64,000 nt of DNA from Ruminiclostridium cellobioparum DSM 1351 = ATCC 15832 (GTDB lineage Bacteria; Bacillota; Clostridia; Acetivibrionales; DSM-1351): the NCBI RefSeq assembly GCF_000621505.1, contig NZ_JHYD01000001.1, positions 344,146 through 408,145 of the forward strand, read 5' to 3'. Shown here in pieces: positions 17,688 through 26,153 of the stretch. A program made the position numbers and the translations under genes. The stretch's first letter is position 1, and every line of letters starts with the position of its first letter. The notes below the pieces were generated by a model that was not told the origin of the DNA, ran no database searches, and saw only the letters and a list, made by a program, of their open reading frames with translations.

Positions 17688-18442
17688 GAACAGAAATTAC
17701 TTGCCTGGCGGCTTTACAGCTCCAGCATGCTTTAGTATAAGGCTTGCATGACCCCGCTTGGCGCTATTCCAAGCACGATTCTGTGTAATTGTTTCATCAC
17801 ATTATAATGAATTGTTGGCTATAAAGAGGGTATTATTCGAAAGAGTATAAAATCAGCCGCAAATTTTACAGGAAATTAGTATGTTATATTAAAAATTAAG
17901 ATTCGGTTTATTGAGAAAGTTACAGAAAGTATTACAACAAAATACATCGATATTCAACAAACTGTAACATTTTTAAATATTTTTATAAAACTGACAACAT
18001 TTTACAAAAATACATATTTACAAAAATAAACTTAAATGGTATCATTAGGTTAAGATAATTTCCATAAATTTACATCTTGGGGAGGCGGGAAAGAATTTTA
18101 TTGAATTCACTTTTTCTTATGAAAGTTTGCTTTATATGTTATCTTGCTAAAGTTCCATTATTTCATTTACACCTAAAGTAATTGTCAGAGATGTGTTTCT
18201 ATGAGATTTTCCACAATTCAATCAAACAGAAATTTACTAATTCTAAGTAACAAAAATATTCTATGTTTATTTATGAATCCAATCAATAATCTACTTAAAA
18301 AGTGAAGTGGTTTATAGCAGTATGCTAATTTTACAATAATTTTATGTAAATTTTATTGTGAGTGTATTCAGTTTACTATTTTTACCGGTTTCGTTCTATT
18401 TGGTATTTTAATTTTGTTGTTTCAAGTAAGAGTATCTTCTCA
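17688..18442. other. Long AT-rich intergenic region upstream of the GH11 gene
   Basis: 755 bases without a convincing gene. It is strongly AT-rich, with a small inverted repeat ACAATAA/TTATTGT near 18333-18358. I see no clear promoter or cre-like box. It probably holds the promoter and 5' leader of the xylanase gene. Confidence 0.4.
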
Positions 18443-18514
18443 GAAAGGAGGTGAAGTCAAATGTTAACCGAATACGACACGGGATAAGTAATGTACGGTA
18501 AAGTGCACAACCGT
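18443..18514 (+). promoter_or_regulatory. Leader element: strong distal Shine-Dalgarno, 8-codon ORF and small hairpin
   Basis: GAAAGGAGGTGA at 18443-18454 is an almost perfect anti-16S sequence, but it is about 165 bases upstream of the GH11 start. It precedes an 8-residue open frame (MLTEYDTG, 18461-18487), followed by a small hairpin ACGGT/ACCGT (18495-18514). It could be an mRNA-stabilising ribosome site of the STAB-SD type, or a leader-peptide regulator. Confidence 0.45.
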
Positions 18515-18617
18515 CAAAAACATGAAAGGGAGTGATTCCTGGAAAAAAATATTTGATTTGTATACAGGTAAGTAGTAACTAATAACTAGTAAAATTAAAT
18601 TTAAGGAGGCTTATATT

Positions 18618-19199
18618 ATGTTAAAGATTAAAAGATTAATGTTATGTTTGGCAATTGTAATGAGTTGTTCTATGTTTTTTGCATTAATTGGAAATGCGGC
18701 AACAAACTATTCACAAAGCTGGACTAATGGTCAGGGAACAGTAAATTACCAAAATTTATCCGGTGGACAATACAAAGTTAACTGGAGTAATGTCGGGAAT
18801 TTTGTTGCCGGTAAAGGCTATAATCCATCGGGAAGCAGAACTATGAGCTGGTCCGGTTATGCCAGCGGTGCTCAATATTTTGGTGTCTATGGGTGGCTTA
18901 CAGGACCGTTGGTTGAGTATTACATCGGTCGTGGCGGCGGTAGCAGCAAAGGCTCCTATAGTACCAGCAAGGGTACATACACCTTATATACACAATCGGT
19001 AACAGGTCCTTCAATTCAAGGAAATACGACTTTTACACAGTACAATTGCAGCGGTAGCGGCAGTAGCGGCATAAATCTTGCAGAACACTTCGCAGGCTGG
19101 AGAACATTGGGGCAACCTGTAGGCAGTACAAATTACTGTATAGTAGCGGTAGAAGGATGGGGAGGCAGCAGCGGCAGTGCTGATGTAACAGTTAACTAA
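18618..19199 (+). CDS. Secreted GH11-family endo-1,4-beta-xylanase
   Basis: A compact secreted enzyme. The signal peptide ends near residue 27 (GNAA). The rest shows the GH11 jelly-roll: QYKVNWSNVGNFVAGKGYNP, then VYGWLTGPLVEYYIG with nucleophile E100, the thumb segment PSIQGNTTFTQY, and IVAVEGWGG with acid/base E179. It cuts the xylan backbone. There is no dockerin and no binding module, so it would act free of the cellulosome. The gene is 193 codons, at the short end for the family. AAGGAGG precedes the ATG. A long leader with a strong distal ribosome site lies upstream. Confidence 0.88.
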   Translation: MLKIKRLMLCLAIVMSCSMFFALIGNAATNYSQSWTNGQGTVNYQNLSGGQYKVNWSNVGNFVAGKGYNPSGSRTMSWSGYASGAQYFGVYGWLTGPLVEYYIGRGGGSSKGSYSTSKGTYTLYTQSVTGPSIQGNTTFTQYNCSGSGSSGINLAEHFAGWRTLGQPVGSTNYCIVAVEGWGGSSGSADVTVN

Positions 19200-19239
19200 G
19201 TCCTTTGCCAAGGGTAATTAAGTCAACTTTATTAACCAG

Positions 19240-19270
19240 AGGCCGTCTGGTGGATTCCACGAGGCGGCCT
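19240..19270 (+). terminator. Hairpin after GH11, weak terminator
   Basis: AGGCCG/CGGCCT arms enclose a smaller hairpin. No proper T run follows, so partial read-through into the next gene is possible. Confidence 0.45.
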
Positions 19271-19327
19271 TAATCGTACCTTTTCAGGTTTAATTTGTTA
19301 GCCATAACTTTTAAAGGAGATATATTA

Positions 19328-20245
19328 ATGAAAAAACTATTAATTATTCTTTTTTTATCAATACTAGTTGCTGGCAGTGCATGTTCTCAAGCAGGACCAA
19401 ATAACCAAGAAAAGCTTGAAGATCAAGAAAGACTTGGTAATTTTGTATTAGTCAAAGGTGGAACTTTTAAAAATACAAAGTCAAAATACTATGGAAAAAG
19501 TTTAAATATATCTGACTTTTTTATCTGTAGATATGAGGTAACTCAAAAAGAGTGGTTTGATGTAATGAAGAATAATCCCTCGGAATTCAAAGACAAAAAT
19601 TGGCAGGTAGAAGTTGAAAGTAATCCCTCAGGATTTAAGGGCAATAATTTACCGGTAGAAATGGTAAGCTGGTATGACTGTGTAGAATACTGTAATAAAA
19701 GAAGTATAAAAGAAGGGTTAAAACCATATTACAATATTAACACGGATAAAAAAGATTTAAAAAATAAGAATGATAATGATAATGTAAAATGGACCGTAAC
19801 CACCAATATAAAAGCTAATGGCTACCGGCTGCCGACGGAAGCGGAGTGGGAATATGCTGCACGTGGAGGTCAAATGGGCAAGAGTTATAAATACAGTGGA
19901 AGCGATGATGTTAATAAAGTAGCATGGTACTGGGTAAATTCAGGAGATAGAAACTTAACAGGCTTTTGGTCCTATTCTGTAATAAAAAGCAACAATAATA
20001 GGGCAAAACCTGTTGGTACAAAAATACCTAACGAGTTAGGCATATATGATATGTCAGGTAATATAAGGGAATGGTGCTGGGACTGGTATGAAGACCTGGA
20101 TAGTAATAGCGAATCTGTACGGGTTATAAGAGGCGGCGGTTGGCTTGGTGACGGTTTCTGCTGCGAGCTGTCTTTCCGGGACAAGTGGAATGCAAATAGC
20201 AGGGGTAACGATACGGGCTTGCGTGTGTGCCGTGGTGAGGCTTAA
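19328..20245 (+). CDS. FGE-sulfatase (SUMF1)-domain lipoprotein
   Basis: A lipoprotein-like signal peptide (MKKLLIILFLSILVAG, Cys19) is followed by an FGE/SUMF1-type domain: GGTFKN, ICRYEVTQKEWFDVM, LPVEMVSWYDCVEYCN, YRLPTEAEWEYAARGG, YDMSGNIREWCWDWY and a C-terminal GLRVCRG. The domain is the formylglycine-generating-enzyme fold, but many bacterial members have no known reaction and act in binding or surface roles. An internal partial duplication (NPSEFKDKN.../NPSGFKGNN) adds about 16 residues. AAAGGAG precedes the ATG at 19328. The first residues after Cys are Gln/Glu-rich linker. Confidence 0.85.
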   Translation: MKKLLIILFLSILVAGSACSQAGPNNQEKLEDQERLGNFVLVKGGTFKNTKSKYYGKSLNISDFFICRYEVTQKEWFDVMKNNPSEFKDKNWQVEVESNPSGFKGNNLPVEMVSWYDCVEYCNKRSIKEGLKPYYNINTDKKDLKNKNDNDNVKWTVTTNIKANGYRLPTEAEWEYAARGGQMGKSYKYSGSDDVNKVAWYWVNSGDRNLTGFWSYSVIKSNNNRAKPVGTKIPNELGIYDMSGNIREWCWDWYEDLDSNSESVRVIRGGGWLGDGFCCELSFRDKWNANSRGNDTGLRVCRGEA

Positions 20246-20326
20246 GCATAGCTGAATATCTTTTACCACAAACAATATAACTAATGCTGCATGGGTTCAC
20301 TGGGATTGTGATAAAAGGAAGGAATA

Positions 20327-20467
20327 TTATAATATATCCCTTCCTTCAGAGGTCAGCAGAACAGGTGAATCTTTCAGCTCTTTAAGAAGTTGGTCTATTG
20401 CCCTTGAGTTTTCGGCAATTTGTCTTTTCAGTTCATCTTCACTCAGATGCGAAAATAGTTTTTCCAT
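20327..20467 (-). CDS. Small hypothetical protein, 46 aa
   Basis: A short minus-strand frame with a good AAGGTGGTGA ribosome site before the ATG. The product begins MEKLFSHLSEDELKRQI and is charged and amphipathic, probably two helices. No family recognised. It is too short for most gene callers. Support is the ribosome site and protein-like composition. Confidence 0.45.
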   Translation of the reverse strand: MEKLFSHLSEDELKRQIAENSRAIDQLLKELKDSPVLLTSEGRDIL

Positions 20468-20586
20468 AAAATCACCACCTTTTAGTGTCATTTTACATTT
20501 TGAGTTTTAAGGAAGGATTTTATTAATGTTAAATCTTTATTAAAAGTTAATTCGATAAGATGGTAACTATGGGAGATTTTGCTTCC

Positions 20587-20626
20587 ATACCGTATTTTTA
20601 ATAAATAAAAGTGCGGTATTTTTTTC
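20587..20626 (+). terminator. Terminator-like hairpin in a gene-free region
   Basis: ATACCG/CGGTAT arms around an AT-rich loop followed by seven T. No plus-strand gene ends nearby. The rest of 20468-20862 shows no gene; an unrecognised small RNA is possible. Confidence 0.4.
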
Positions 20627-20862
20627 TGTCCGGTTTTAAAAAGCACTGTTTATTTTACTTATTTATTATAGGGTATTTTCCCTAAATAAAACTGAATATT
20701 CAAAGGGACTAAAGGCAAGAGGGGGTAGACGGATACTATCTCCTTTTTGCCGCTTTACCGGAATTATGCTGGAGATTGGCCCATTGTGCGAATATATATT
20801 TAAGCTGCCTTTAATTGAAAAATGAGGATTTACGGAATAAAAATTTCAGGAAAGCATACATT

Positions 20863-21002
20863 ATGGAAAATAAACTGGTTAAGATGATCGGAAGACAGAC
20901 GAAGGTATTGTTTAAAAATATACAGATTACCTTGGATGAAATAGAAAATGGCCGGCTTTTAAAGGTTTGTCGGAGCTGATTGATTCCGGGAACGAAATTT
21001 AA
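20863..21002 (+). pseudogene. Small frameshifted gene
   Basis: A 38-codon frame starts MENKLVKMIGRQTKVLFKN with AGGAAAG upstream and stops early. Near 20960 a shift of frame continues protein-like sequence (KGLSELIDSGNEI) to a stop at 21002, so the original product was perhaps 47-50 residues. Function unknown. A terminator follows 13 bases later. A sequencing error would give the same picture. Confidence 0.3.
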
Positions 21003-21014
21003 GTCACCTATTCG

Positions 21015-21054
21015 AAAACAACCTCTGCACGGTGAGGCAGAGGTTGTTTTTGTT
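21015..21054. terminator. Bidirectional terminator
   Basis: AACAACCTCTGC/GCAGAGGTTGTT arms with T-rich flanks on both strands, between the small plus-strand frame and the minus-strand gerQ-like gene. Confidence 0.8.
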
Positions 21055-21105
21055 CAGGAGAGAGATTCAATTATTTTTAGTATCAGACAAGTATCATAGC
21101 AAGTA

Positions 21106-21546
21106 TTATAATAAGAAAGTAATAAATTTAATGGAAAAGAAATCAGCAGTCATTACATCGTCACTTTCTATAAGTCTTAAATTGATATAGTTTGCCCCAA
21201 CGCCAACTAATGTTCCGGTTCTGTCCAATAGAGTCCCGGTTCCTATCAGGAATTCCACCCTCACTCTTCTTCCTAATTGAGTACGTAAAAAACCATTTAA
21301 ATATTCTGTACTGGTTAATGTCAACGGCTCTGGCTGCGTCAAGGGAGTAATGGGTGCAAAATCCTGCGGTCCTCCTGTGATGGCTTGTGTGGGCTGACCT
21401 TGAGGCAGCATTGGCTGTCCCTGGGGAAATGCCGGTTGACCTTGAGGTGTGGTCGGCTGACTTTGAGGTACCATCTGTGTAGTGCCATCCGGTCTTTCTT
21501 CATAGCAGCAGGGCAGAGTATAATATGGAATCGGTCGGTTTGTCAT
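21106..21546 (-). CDS. GerQ-like spore coat protein
   Basis: A 146-residue protein with a Pro/Gln-rich N-terminal half carrying four PQGQP-type repeats and a C-terminal beta-rich domain (LGRRVRVEFLIGTG, TGTLVGVGANYINLR). This layout and its position directly after cwlJ match the Bacillus cwlJ-gerQ pair, in which GerQ is a coat protein needed to hold CwlJ. The start at 21546 (MTNRPIPYYT) is chosen because AAAGGAAG lies ten bases upstream; the upstream ATG at 21567 contains that site. The link to GerQ is by organisation more than sequence. Confidence 0.6.
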   Translation of the reverse strand: MTNRPIPYYTLPCCYEERPDGTTQMVPQSQPTTPQGQPAFPQGQPMLPQGQPTQAITGGPQDFAPITPLTQPEPLTLTSTEYLNGFLRTQLGRRVRVEFLIGTGTLLDRTGTLVGVGANYINLRLIESDDVMTADFFSIKFITFLL

Positions 21547-21591
21547 AAAATTCGAACTTCCTTTCATGATTAGAATTTATTATGGTCGGTA

Positions 21592-22035
21592 TTATGTCTG
21601 AGCGTATTTTTGAGTCGGGGTGTAAAAACAATGCTGGGCTATTCGTGTAAATATTACACCGGTATTACCGGGCGGAAAAAATGAGCCGCAGGTTGGCCTG
21701 AAGGGATTATAGTACCACAGGCAATCCGCCACCGCTCCCAGTATACCTCCCGTCAGTGCCCAATCAGCTATATCATAATGAAGTTGCTGCGGATTCATGT
21801 TATATATATTCTGAGGATTATATTGACCGCCTACGACTTCCTTCACACATGTAAACTGACCTGCCTGAAGGATTGCTGCCCGTACGTCGCCGTGAAGTTC
21901 CCTGAAAAACTGGCCATATGGTACTGTAGTTCTGTTCATGATTACCGACGCTACAGCCCTCATACCGTTATCACCTTCGCCTTCGGCTTCACATTGTATT
22001 ATTCTGGCCATTAATTCCCTATTTGTGTATGGCAT
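21592..22035 (-). CDS. CwlJ/SleB-family spore cortex-lytic hydrolase
   Basis: A 147-residue Hydrolase_2 enzyme that digests cortex peptidoglycan during germination. The catalytic Glu lies in ARIIQCEAEGEGDNG, followed by MRAVASVIMNR and QFTCV blocks typical of the family. There is no signal peptide, as in CwlJ, which is made in the mother cell and placed in the coat. AAGGTGATG precedes the start. It is followed by the gerQ-like gene, 45 bases on. Confidence 0.92.
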   Translation of the reverse strand: MPYTNRELMARIIQCEAEGEGDNGMRAVASVIMNRTTVPYGQFFRELHGDVRAAILQAGQFTCVKEVVGGQYNPQNIYNMNPQQLHYDIADWALTGGILGAVADCLWYYNPFRPTCGSFFPPGNTGVIFTRIAQHCFYTPTQKYAQT

Positions 22036-22273
22036 TCATTATCACCTTAAAGCAAATATTTATCACTATTTATTCTAATAGCAGTATATTAAAGGGTATT
22101 TGATAATGTTACATAATTGAAGAATTATGTAAATTAGCCGGATTTTCGGACTTCTATCAACCAATATACTTCGCAGAGGATATTTTCACATAAAAATACC
22201 CGGTACAAGAACCATGTATGATAATTGTTGAGAAAGCAGTCAAAACTTGTATATTCTTGATCTCCAATAAAAA

Positions 22274-23035
22274 TTAATCAATTTCTGAAATGAATTGACG
22301 TACTATACCACGTGTGAAATGGCTGGCTGTTTTTTCAATAAACAATGGAAAATTAATGCTTGCATGCTCATCGGCCTTGTCGGATATTACTCTGAAAACA
22401 ATATAATCAATTCCATGCTCGTAGCAGACCTGGGCTACCGCGGCTCCCTCCATTTCAATACACTTGAGGTCAGGTATATCCTCTGTCAGACTTCTGACTT
22501 TACTGCTGTCGGCAATGAATTGGTCGCCGCTTGCAACAGTGCCCACGACAACTTTTGGTGTTGTAATGCGGAACTCTGTCAGGGCTTCCTGTGACACATC
22601 TTCTGCCATATAATGTGATACATAATGCCTGGCGGATTTCGCCCCAAGAGCTGTAAGCCTGCTGTCGGCCTTGAATATGTCAACTCCCAGCAGAGGTATC
22701 TCGAACTTTTTACATCCCGGCAGCATGCTGGCGTCCATATCATGCTGTACAAGCCTGTCGGCAACTACTATATCGCCGATATTCAATGCTCTGTCTGCTC
22801 CGCCGGCAACTCCTGTGAATATGACCAGATCAACCTTAAACACCTCAATAAGACAAGTAACCGCAGATGCCGCAGCAACCTTGCCGCATTTTGAAAATAC
22901 CAGGACTGCGTCCTTTCCGAAAAGTTTTCCTGTATAATAGTCTCTCATACCGATGGTTTTAGTTTCAGTGATCTCCATGCTTTTTGTGAGCAGCTTGATT
23001 TCCTGCTCCATAGCTCCAATTATACCAATTAACAT
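22274..23035 (-). CDS. mtnN: 5'-methylthioadenosine/S-adenosylhomocysteine nucleosidase
   Basis: Cleaves the glycosidic bond of methylthioadenosine and S-adenosylhomocysteine, releasing adenine. It begins MLIGIIGAMEQEI with the conserved catalytic Glu12, and has VIFTGVAGGAD, IEMEGAAVAQVC (ribose-binding Glu) and VISDKADE (catalytic Asp). ATG 23035 is preferred because GGAG lies six bases upstream; ATG 23047 has none. This window also encodes AhcY, so the cell has two ways to dispose of S-adenosylhomocysteine. Confidence 0.95.
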   Translation of the reverse strand: MLIGIIGAMEQEIKLLTKSMEITETKTIGMRDYYTGKLFGKDAVLVFSKCGKVAAASAVTCLIEVFKVDLVIFTGVAGGADRALNIGDIVVADRLVQHDMDASMLPGCKKFEIPLLGVDIFKADSRLTALGAKSARHYVSHYMAEDVSQEALTEFRITTPKVVVGTVASGDQFIADSSKVRSLTEDIPDLKCIEMEGAAVAQVCYEHGIDYIVFRVISDKADEHASINFPLFIEKTASHFTRGIVRQFISEID

Positions 23036-23051
23036 AGGTTTCTCCATTTCA

Positions 23052-23098
23052 TAAAAATAATAGGTCTGTGAAGCGTAGTGCCCACAGACCTATTATAA
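23052..23098 (-). terminator. Terminator after the ferredoxin gene
   Basis: AATAGGTCTGTG/CACAGACCTATT arms followed on the minus strand by ATTATTTTT. It separates the ferredoxin gene from mtnN. Confidence 0.8.
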
Positions 23099-23131
23099 TT
23101 GAAAAATTCCATATTTTAAAGAGGACTTGAA

Positions 23132-23920
23132 TCAGTTTTGTCTGATTTCCCCATCCGTTCCAATTATTACAATACTCCAGGGAATTATTTTACCCGATTC
23201 CATGAGTGCTGTCTTTACTGCATTTACTATGCCGCCGCAGCAGGGAACTTCCATTCTCAGGATCTTAACGCTGTTAATATTGTTATTGGAAAGAATGGCT
23301 GTAAGCTTTTCGGAATAATCCCCTTCATCAAGCTTGGGGCAGCCGATGAGAGTTATCCTGTTCTTTATGAAGTCCTTGTGAATATTGGCATAGGCAAAGG
23401 CTGTGCAATCGGCTGCAATCAGCAGATCGCAGTTGTCAAAGTACGGTGCATTCACAGGAACCAGCTTTATCTGGCAAGGCCACTGCATAAGTTCGGAAGT
23501 GAGAGGCTGGGCCGAAACAGGAGCAGACACATTGCTTTCTGCTGATCTCTTTATTGCCATTGCCCTTGAACCGGGACAGCCGCCGTGCATTGGAGGGTGT
23601 GCATGCGGTACATGTGTTGCATGTGGTGCATGTGGTGCATGTGGTGCGTGTGCTCCATGAGATATATGCGCTGCAGCGGCTCTTTTCTCCATGTTCTCTT
23701 TAACAAGTTCTTCATCGTAGGCATCGGCCTCGCGTTCTTCAATTGTGATTGCATTTGTAGGACACTCTGGCAGGCAATTTCCCAGTCCGTCGCAGTAACT
23801 GTCGGATATCAGCCTGGCTTTGCCGTTTTCTATAACAAGTGCCCCCTCGTGGCAGGCATTTACACAAAGGCCGCAGCCGTTACATTTTTCCTCATCAATC
23901 CTTATAATATTTCTTTTCAT
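23132..23920 (-). CDS. Dicluster 4Fe-4S ferredoxin-like protein with His-rich linker
   Basis: The N-terminal 60 residues hold two cluster motifs, CNGCGLCVNACHEGA and a variant second site (SYCDGLGNCLPECP). Residues about 85-115 form a His-rich linker with four tandem APH repeats, able to bind metal. The C-terminal domain (CDLLIAADCTAFAYANIHKDF, then LIGCPKLD and MEVPCCGGI) carries more conserved Cys and resembles proteins that accompany Crp-type regulators in anaerobes. It is divergently transcribed from the Crp/Fnr gene, which may control it. Reaction unknown. Confidence 0.85.
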   Translation of the reverse strand: MKRNIIRIDEEKCNGCGLCVNACHEGALVIENGKARLISDSYCDGLGNCLPECPTNAITIEEREADAYDEELVKENMEKRAAAAHISHGAHAPHAPHAPHATHVPHAHPPMHGGCPGSRAMAIKRSAESNVSAPVSAQPLTSELMQWPCQIKLVPVNAPYFDNCDLLIAADCTAFAYANIHKDFIKNRITLIGCPKLDEGDYSEKLTAILSNNNINSVKILRMEVPCCGGIVNAVKTALMESGKIIPWSIVIIGTDGEIRQN

Positions 23921-24111
23921 AATATCCTCCTCTTGAGCTTGTGCTCCCTTAAAATTTATAGTTGGGTAATTGTATACTTATTAACATTTATGACTTACAT
24001 TTGTGATTTATATATTTGGTATTGTTTTTTAGCTTATGGGATGATTATAAGGTATAATTGTATATAAATCGGTATCCTGAGATACAAAAAATAAATTTGG
24101 AGGAAAACGAG

Positions 24112-24813
24112 TTGAGTAAATATGAGATTCTTGCCAGGACCTTGTTAAAATGTGAACTGTTTGAGGGTTTTAACCATTTTCAGCTCAATACCATGTTGGA
24201 ATGCTTCAGTCCAAAGCTGCATTCTTATAACAAGGGTGATTTTATTGTTATGGCGGGCAGCAGGTACCACGGTCTGGGAATCATGGTAGAAGGGAGTGCC
24301 GTCATTACAAAGGAAAACGCTGCAGGCAGCAGGGTTATGCTGGGTGTGGTCACAGCCGGAGAACTTTTCGGTGAAGTAATTGCATTTTCGGGAAAAGAGC
24401 AGTGGCCGGCGAATGTGCAGGCTCAAACCGACTGCGTGACAATATTTCTTGAAAATAATGCAATTATAAATCAGTGCAGTGAGGCCTGCAGCTTTCACTC
24501 ACAGCTGATAAAAAATCTGCTCAAGACAGTGTCAAACAGGGCAATCATGCTCAACAGAAGGGTGGAGTACCTGTCCATGAAAAGCATCAACTCAAAAATA
24601 GCCTGCCTGCTGCTGGAGCATATGGAGAAGTCGGGCAGCCACACCTTCAGATTGCCCATGAACAGAAATGAAATGGCAGATTTTTTGAATATATCGAGGC
24701 CCTCCATGTCTAGAGAGATGGGAGTAATGCGGGATAGGGGGATAATTGAATTTCAGAAGGAGGCAATACGGATTTTAAAGCCGGATAAACTAAAGGATAT
24801 GATCAATGAATAA
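24112..24813 (+). CDS. Crp/Fnr-family transcriptional regulator
   Basis: A cyclic-nucleotide-binding beta-roll fills about residues 15-130 (HSYNKGDFIVMAGSRYHGL, AGELFGEV) and a winged helix the C-terminal part (MNRNEMADFLNISRPSMSRE). The start is a TTG at 24112 with GGAGG eight bases upstream; an upstream TTG at 24058 lacks a ribosome site. Conserved Cys pairs of oxygen-sensing FNR are not evident, so the signal is unknown. It is divergent from the ferredoxin gene and has a TATAAT at 24053-24058. Confidence 0.9.
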   Translation: MSKYEILARTLLKCELFEGFNHFQLNTMLECFSPKLHSYNKGDFIVMAGSRYHGLGIMVEGSAVITKENAAGSRVMLGVVTAGELFGEVIAFSGKEQWPANVQAQTDCVTIFLENNAIINQCSEACSFHSQLIKNLLKTVSNRAIMLNRRVEYLSMKSINSKIACLLLEHMEKSGSHTFRLPMNRNEMADFLNISRPSMSREMGVMRDRGIIEFQKEAIRILKPDKLKDMINE

Positions 24814-24874
24814 TTTAAAGTAATGAATAGATTTATATAACGAGTGAATCCATATAACGAGTAAATTCAAGTAA

Positions 24875-24921
24875 TTGACTTCTTCATATTAATATGATAT
24901 CATTTAGATATCATATTAATA
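24875..24921 (+). promoter_or_regulatory. Promoter with perfect 15-bp inverted repeat before the SPFH gene
   Basis: TTGACT (24875-24880) and TATCAT (24898-24903) with a 17-base spacer; the region 24887-24921 is a perfect inverted repeat of TATTAATATGATATC around five bases. The repeat covers the -10 box, so a bound protein would block transcription. The ribbon-helix-helix protein encoded next door is a candidate. Confidence 0.6.
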
Positions 24922-24945
24922 TTGTTCTTATATGGAGGGATCGAT

Positions 24946-25815
24946 ATGAAAGAAATAATTGGAAAGACCAGATCGGGAGGATTTATTCTATTATTATCAT
25001 TTTTGATTTTGATACTTAGCGTTGTCATTTTTGTAGAGGCTATAATAATAGGACCTGAGTTTTTGGCAGCATTAGGTATCTTGCTGTTTATTGTATTTAT
25101 TTTCATGCTGCCGGGCTTCTTTACCATACAGCCCAATGAAGCAATGGTACTGATTCTGTTCGGTAAATATTCCGGCACCATAAAGAAAGCCGGATGGCAT
25201 TGGGCAAATCCGTTTTATACAAAGAGAAAGATCTCACTGAGATCCAGAAATATCAACGGAGATAAAATAAAAGTCAATGATGAAATGGGCAATCCCATCG
25301 AAATCGCTGCTGTTATAGTGTGGAGGGTGGAAAATACCGCTGAAGCCGTTTTTGATGTAGATAACTATGTTGATTACGTAAATGTACAGAGTGAATCGGC
25401 CTTGAGACATCTGGCAGGCATGTATCCATACGATAATACCGAGGACAGTCATACAATATCGTTAAGAGGAAGCGCGGATGAGGTTGCGGAAGCTCTGAAA
25501 AACGAGCTGCAGCAGCGTTTGGGAAAAGCAGGTGTGGTAGTTGAGGAAGCAAGACTTTCACATTTGGCATATGCACCGGAAATTGCAGCAGCCATGCTCC
25601 AGAGGCAGCAGGCGGCGGCAATCATAGCAGCAAGACAAAAGATAGTTGAAGGTGCGGTCGGTATGGTTCAGATGGCATTAAATAAGCTCAGTGAAAATGA
25701 GATTGTGGAACTGGATGAAGAAAGAAAAGCTGCCATGGTCAGTAATCTGCTTGTAGTACTTTGCGGCGAAAAGAATACGCAGCCGGTCATTAATACCGGA
25801 ACTTTGCACAACTAA
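24946..25815 (+). CDS. SPFH/band-7 (stomatin-like) membrane protein
   Basis: Two hydrophobic helices (about residues 11-31 and 39-57) anchor the protein, followed by an SPFH domain ([46 protein letters not shown]) and a helical tail rich in Ala and Gln. Such proteins form large membrane-associated oligomers. GGAGGG precedes the ATG at 24946. A small ribbon-helix-helix protein follows 18 bases on, a pairing common in bacteria, suggesting a joint, unknown function. Confidence 0.9.
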   Translation: MKEIIGKTRSGGFILLLSFLILILSVVIFVEAIIIGPEFLAALGILLFIVFIFMLPGFFTIQPNEAMVLILFGKYSGTIKKAGWHWANPFYTKRKISLRSRNINGDKIKVNDEMGNPIEIAAVIVWRVENTAEAVFDVDNYVDYVNVQSESALRHLAGMYPYDNTEDSHTISLRGSADEVAEALKNELQQRLGKAGVVVEEARLSHLAYAPEIAAAMLQRQQAAAIIAARQKIVEGAVGMVQMALNKLSENEIVELDEERKAAMVSNLLVVLCGEKNTQPVINTGTLHN

Positions 25816-25833
25816 TATAAAGGCGCTGATATT

Positions 25834-26031
25834 ATGGCAGAAAAAAAATCAATACTATTGAGGCTGAGCCCTAAAATGTGGGAAGAAATATCAAAATGGG
25901 CCGATGATGAATTCAGATCGGTAAACGGTCAGATAGAATATCTTATAAGTGAAGCACTCCGCAAGCGGAACAAAAAACTGCCCGGTGAAGAGACTGATGA
26001 GAGCAGCCCGGACGGGAATACTGATAGTTAG
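25834..26031 (+). CDS. Arc-type ribbon-helix-helix DNA-binding protein
   Basis: A 65-residue protein: KKSILLRLSPKMWEEISKWA is a typical RHH beta-strand and first helix, then FRSVNGQIEYLISEALRKR the second helix. The acidic tail is disordered. It follows the SPFH gene in one operon and ends at a terminator. It may bind the inverted repeat at 24887. The ribosome site (AAAGGCG) is weak. Confidence 0.85.
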   Translation: MAEKKSILLRLSPKMWEEISKWADDEFRSVNGQIEYLISEALRKRNKKLPGEETDESSPDGNTDS

Positions 26032-26082
26032 CTTTAATACTGAGTTTTAGAAAGGTATAAGTTCTATATAACTATATCGAAA

Positions 26083-26122
26083 AAAGCAACCTGCAGCTTC
26101 GATGCTGCAGGTTGCTTTTTTA
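26083..26122. terminator. Bidirectional terminator
   Basis: AAAAAGCAACCTGCAG/CTGCAGGTTGCTTTTT perfect arms, between the RHH gene and the convergent chemotaxis receptor gene. Confidence 0.93.
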
Positions 26123-26153
26123 TAATTTTGTAATCTTAAAGTCGGTTCATGAT

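Noticed and set aside
23585..23660. CRISPR-like repeats at 23.6 kb
   Set aside because: The 9-base repeats are in frame within the ferredoxin gene and encode the APH histidine linker.
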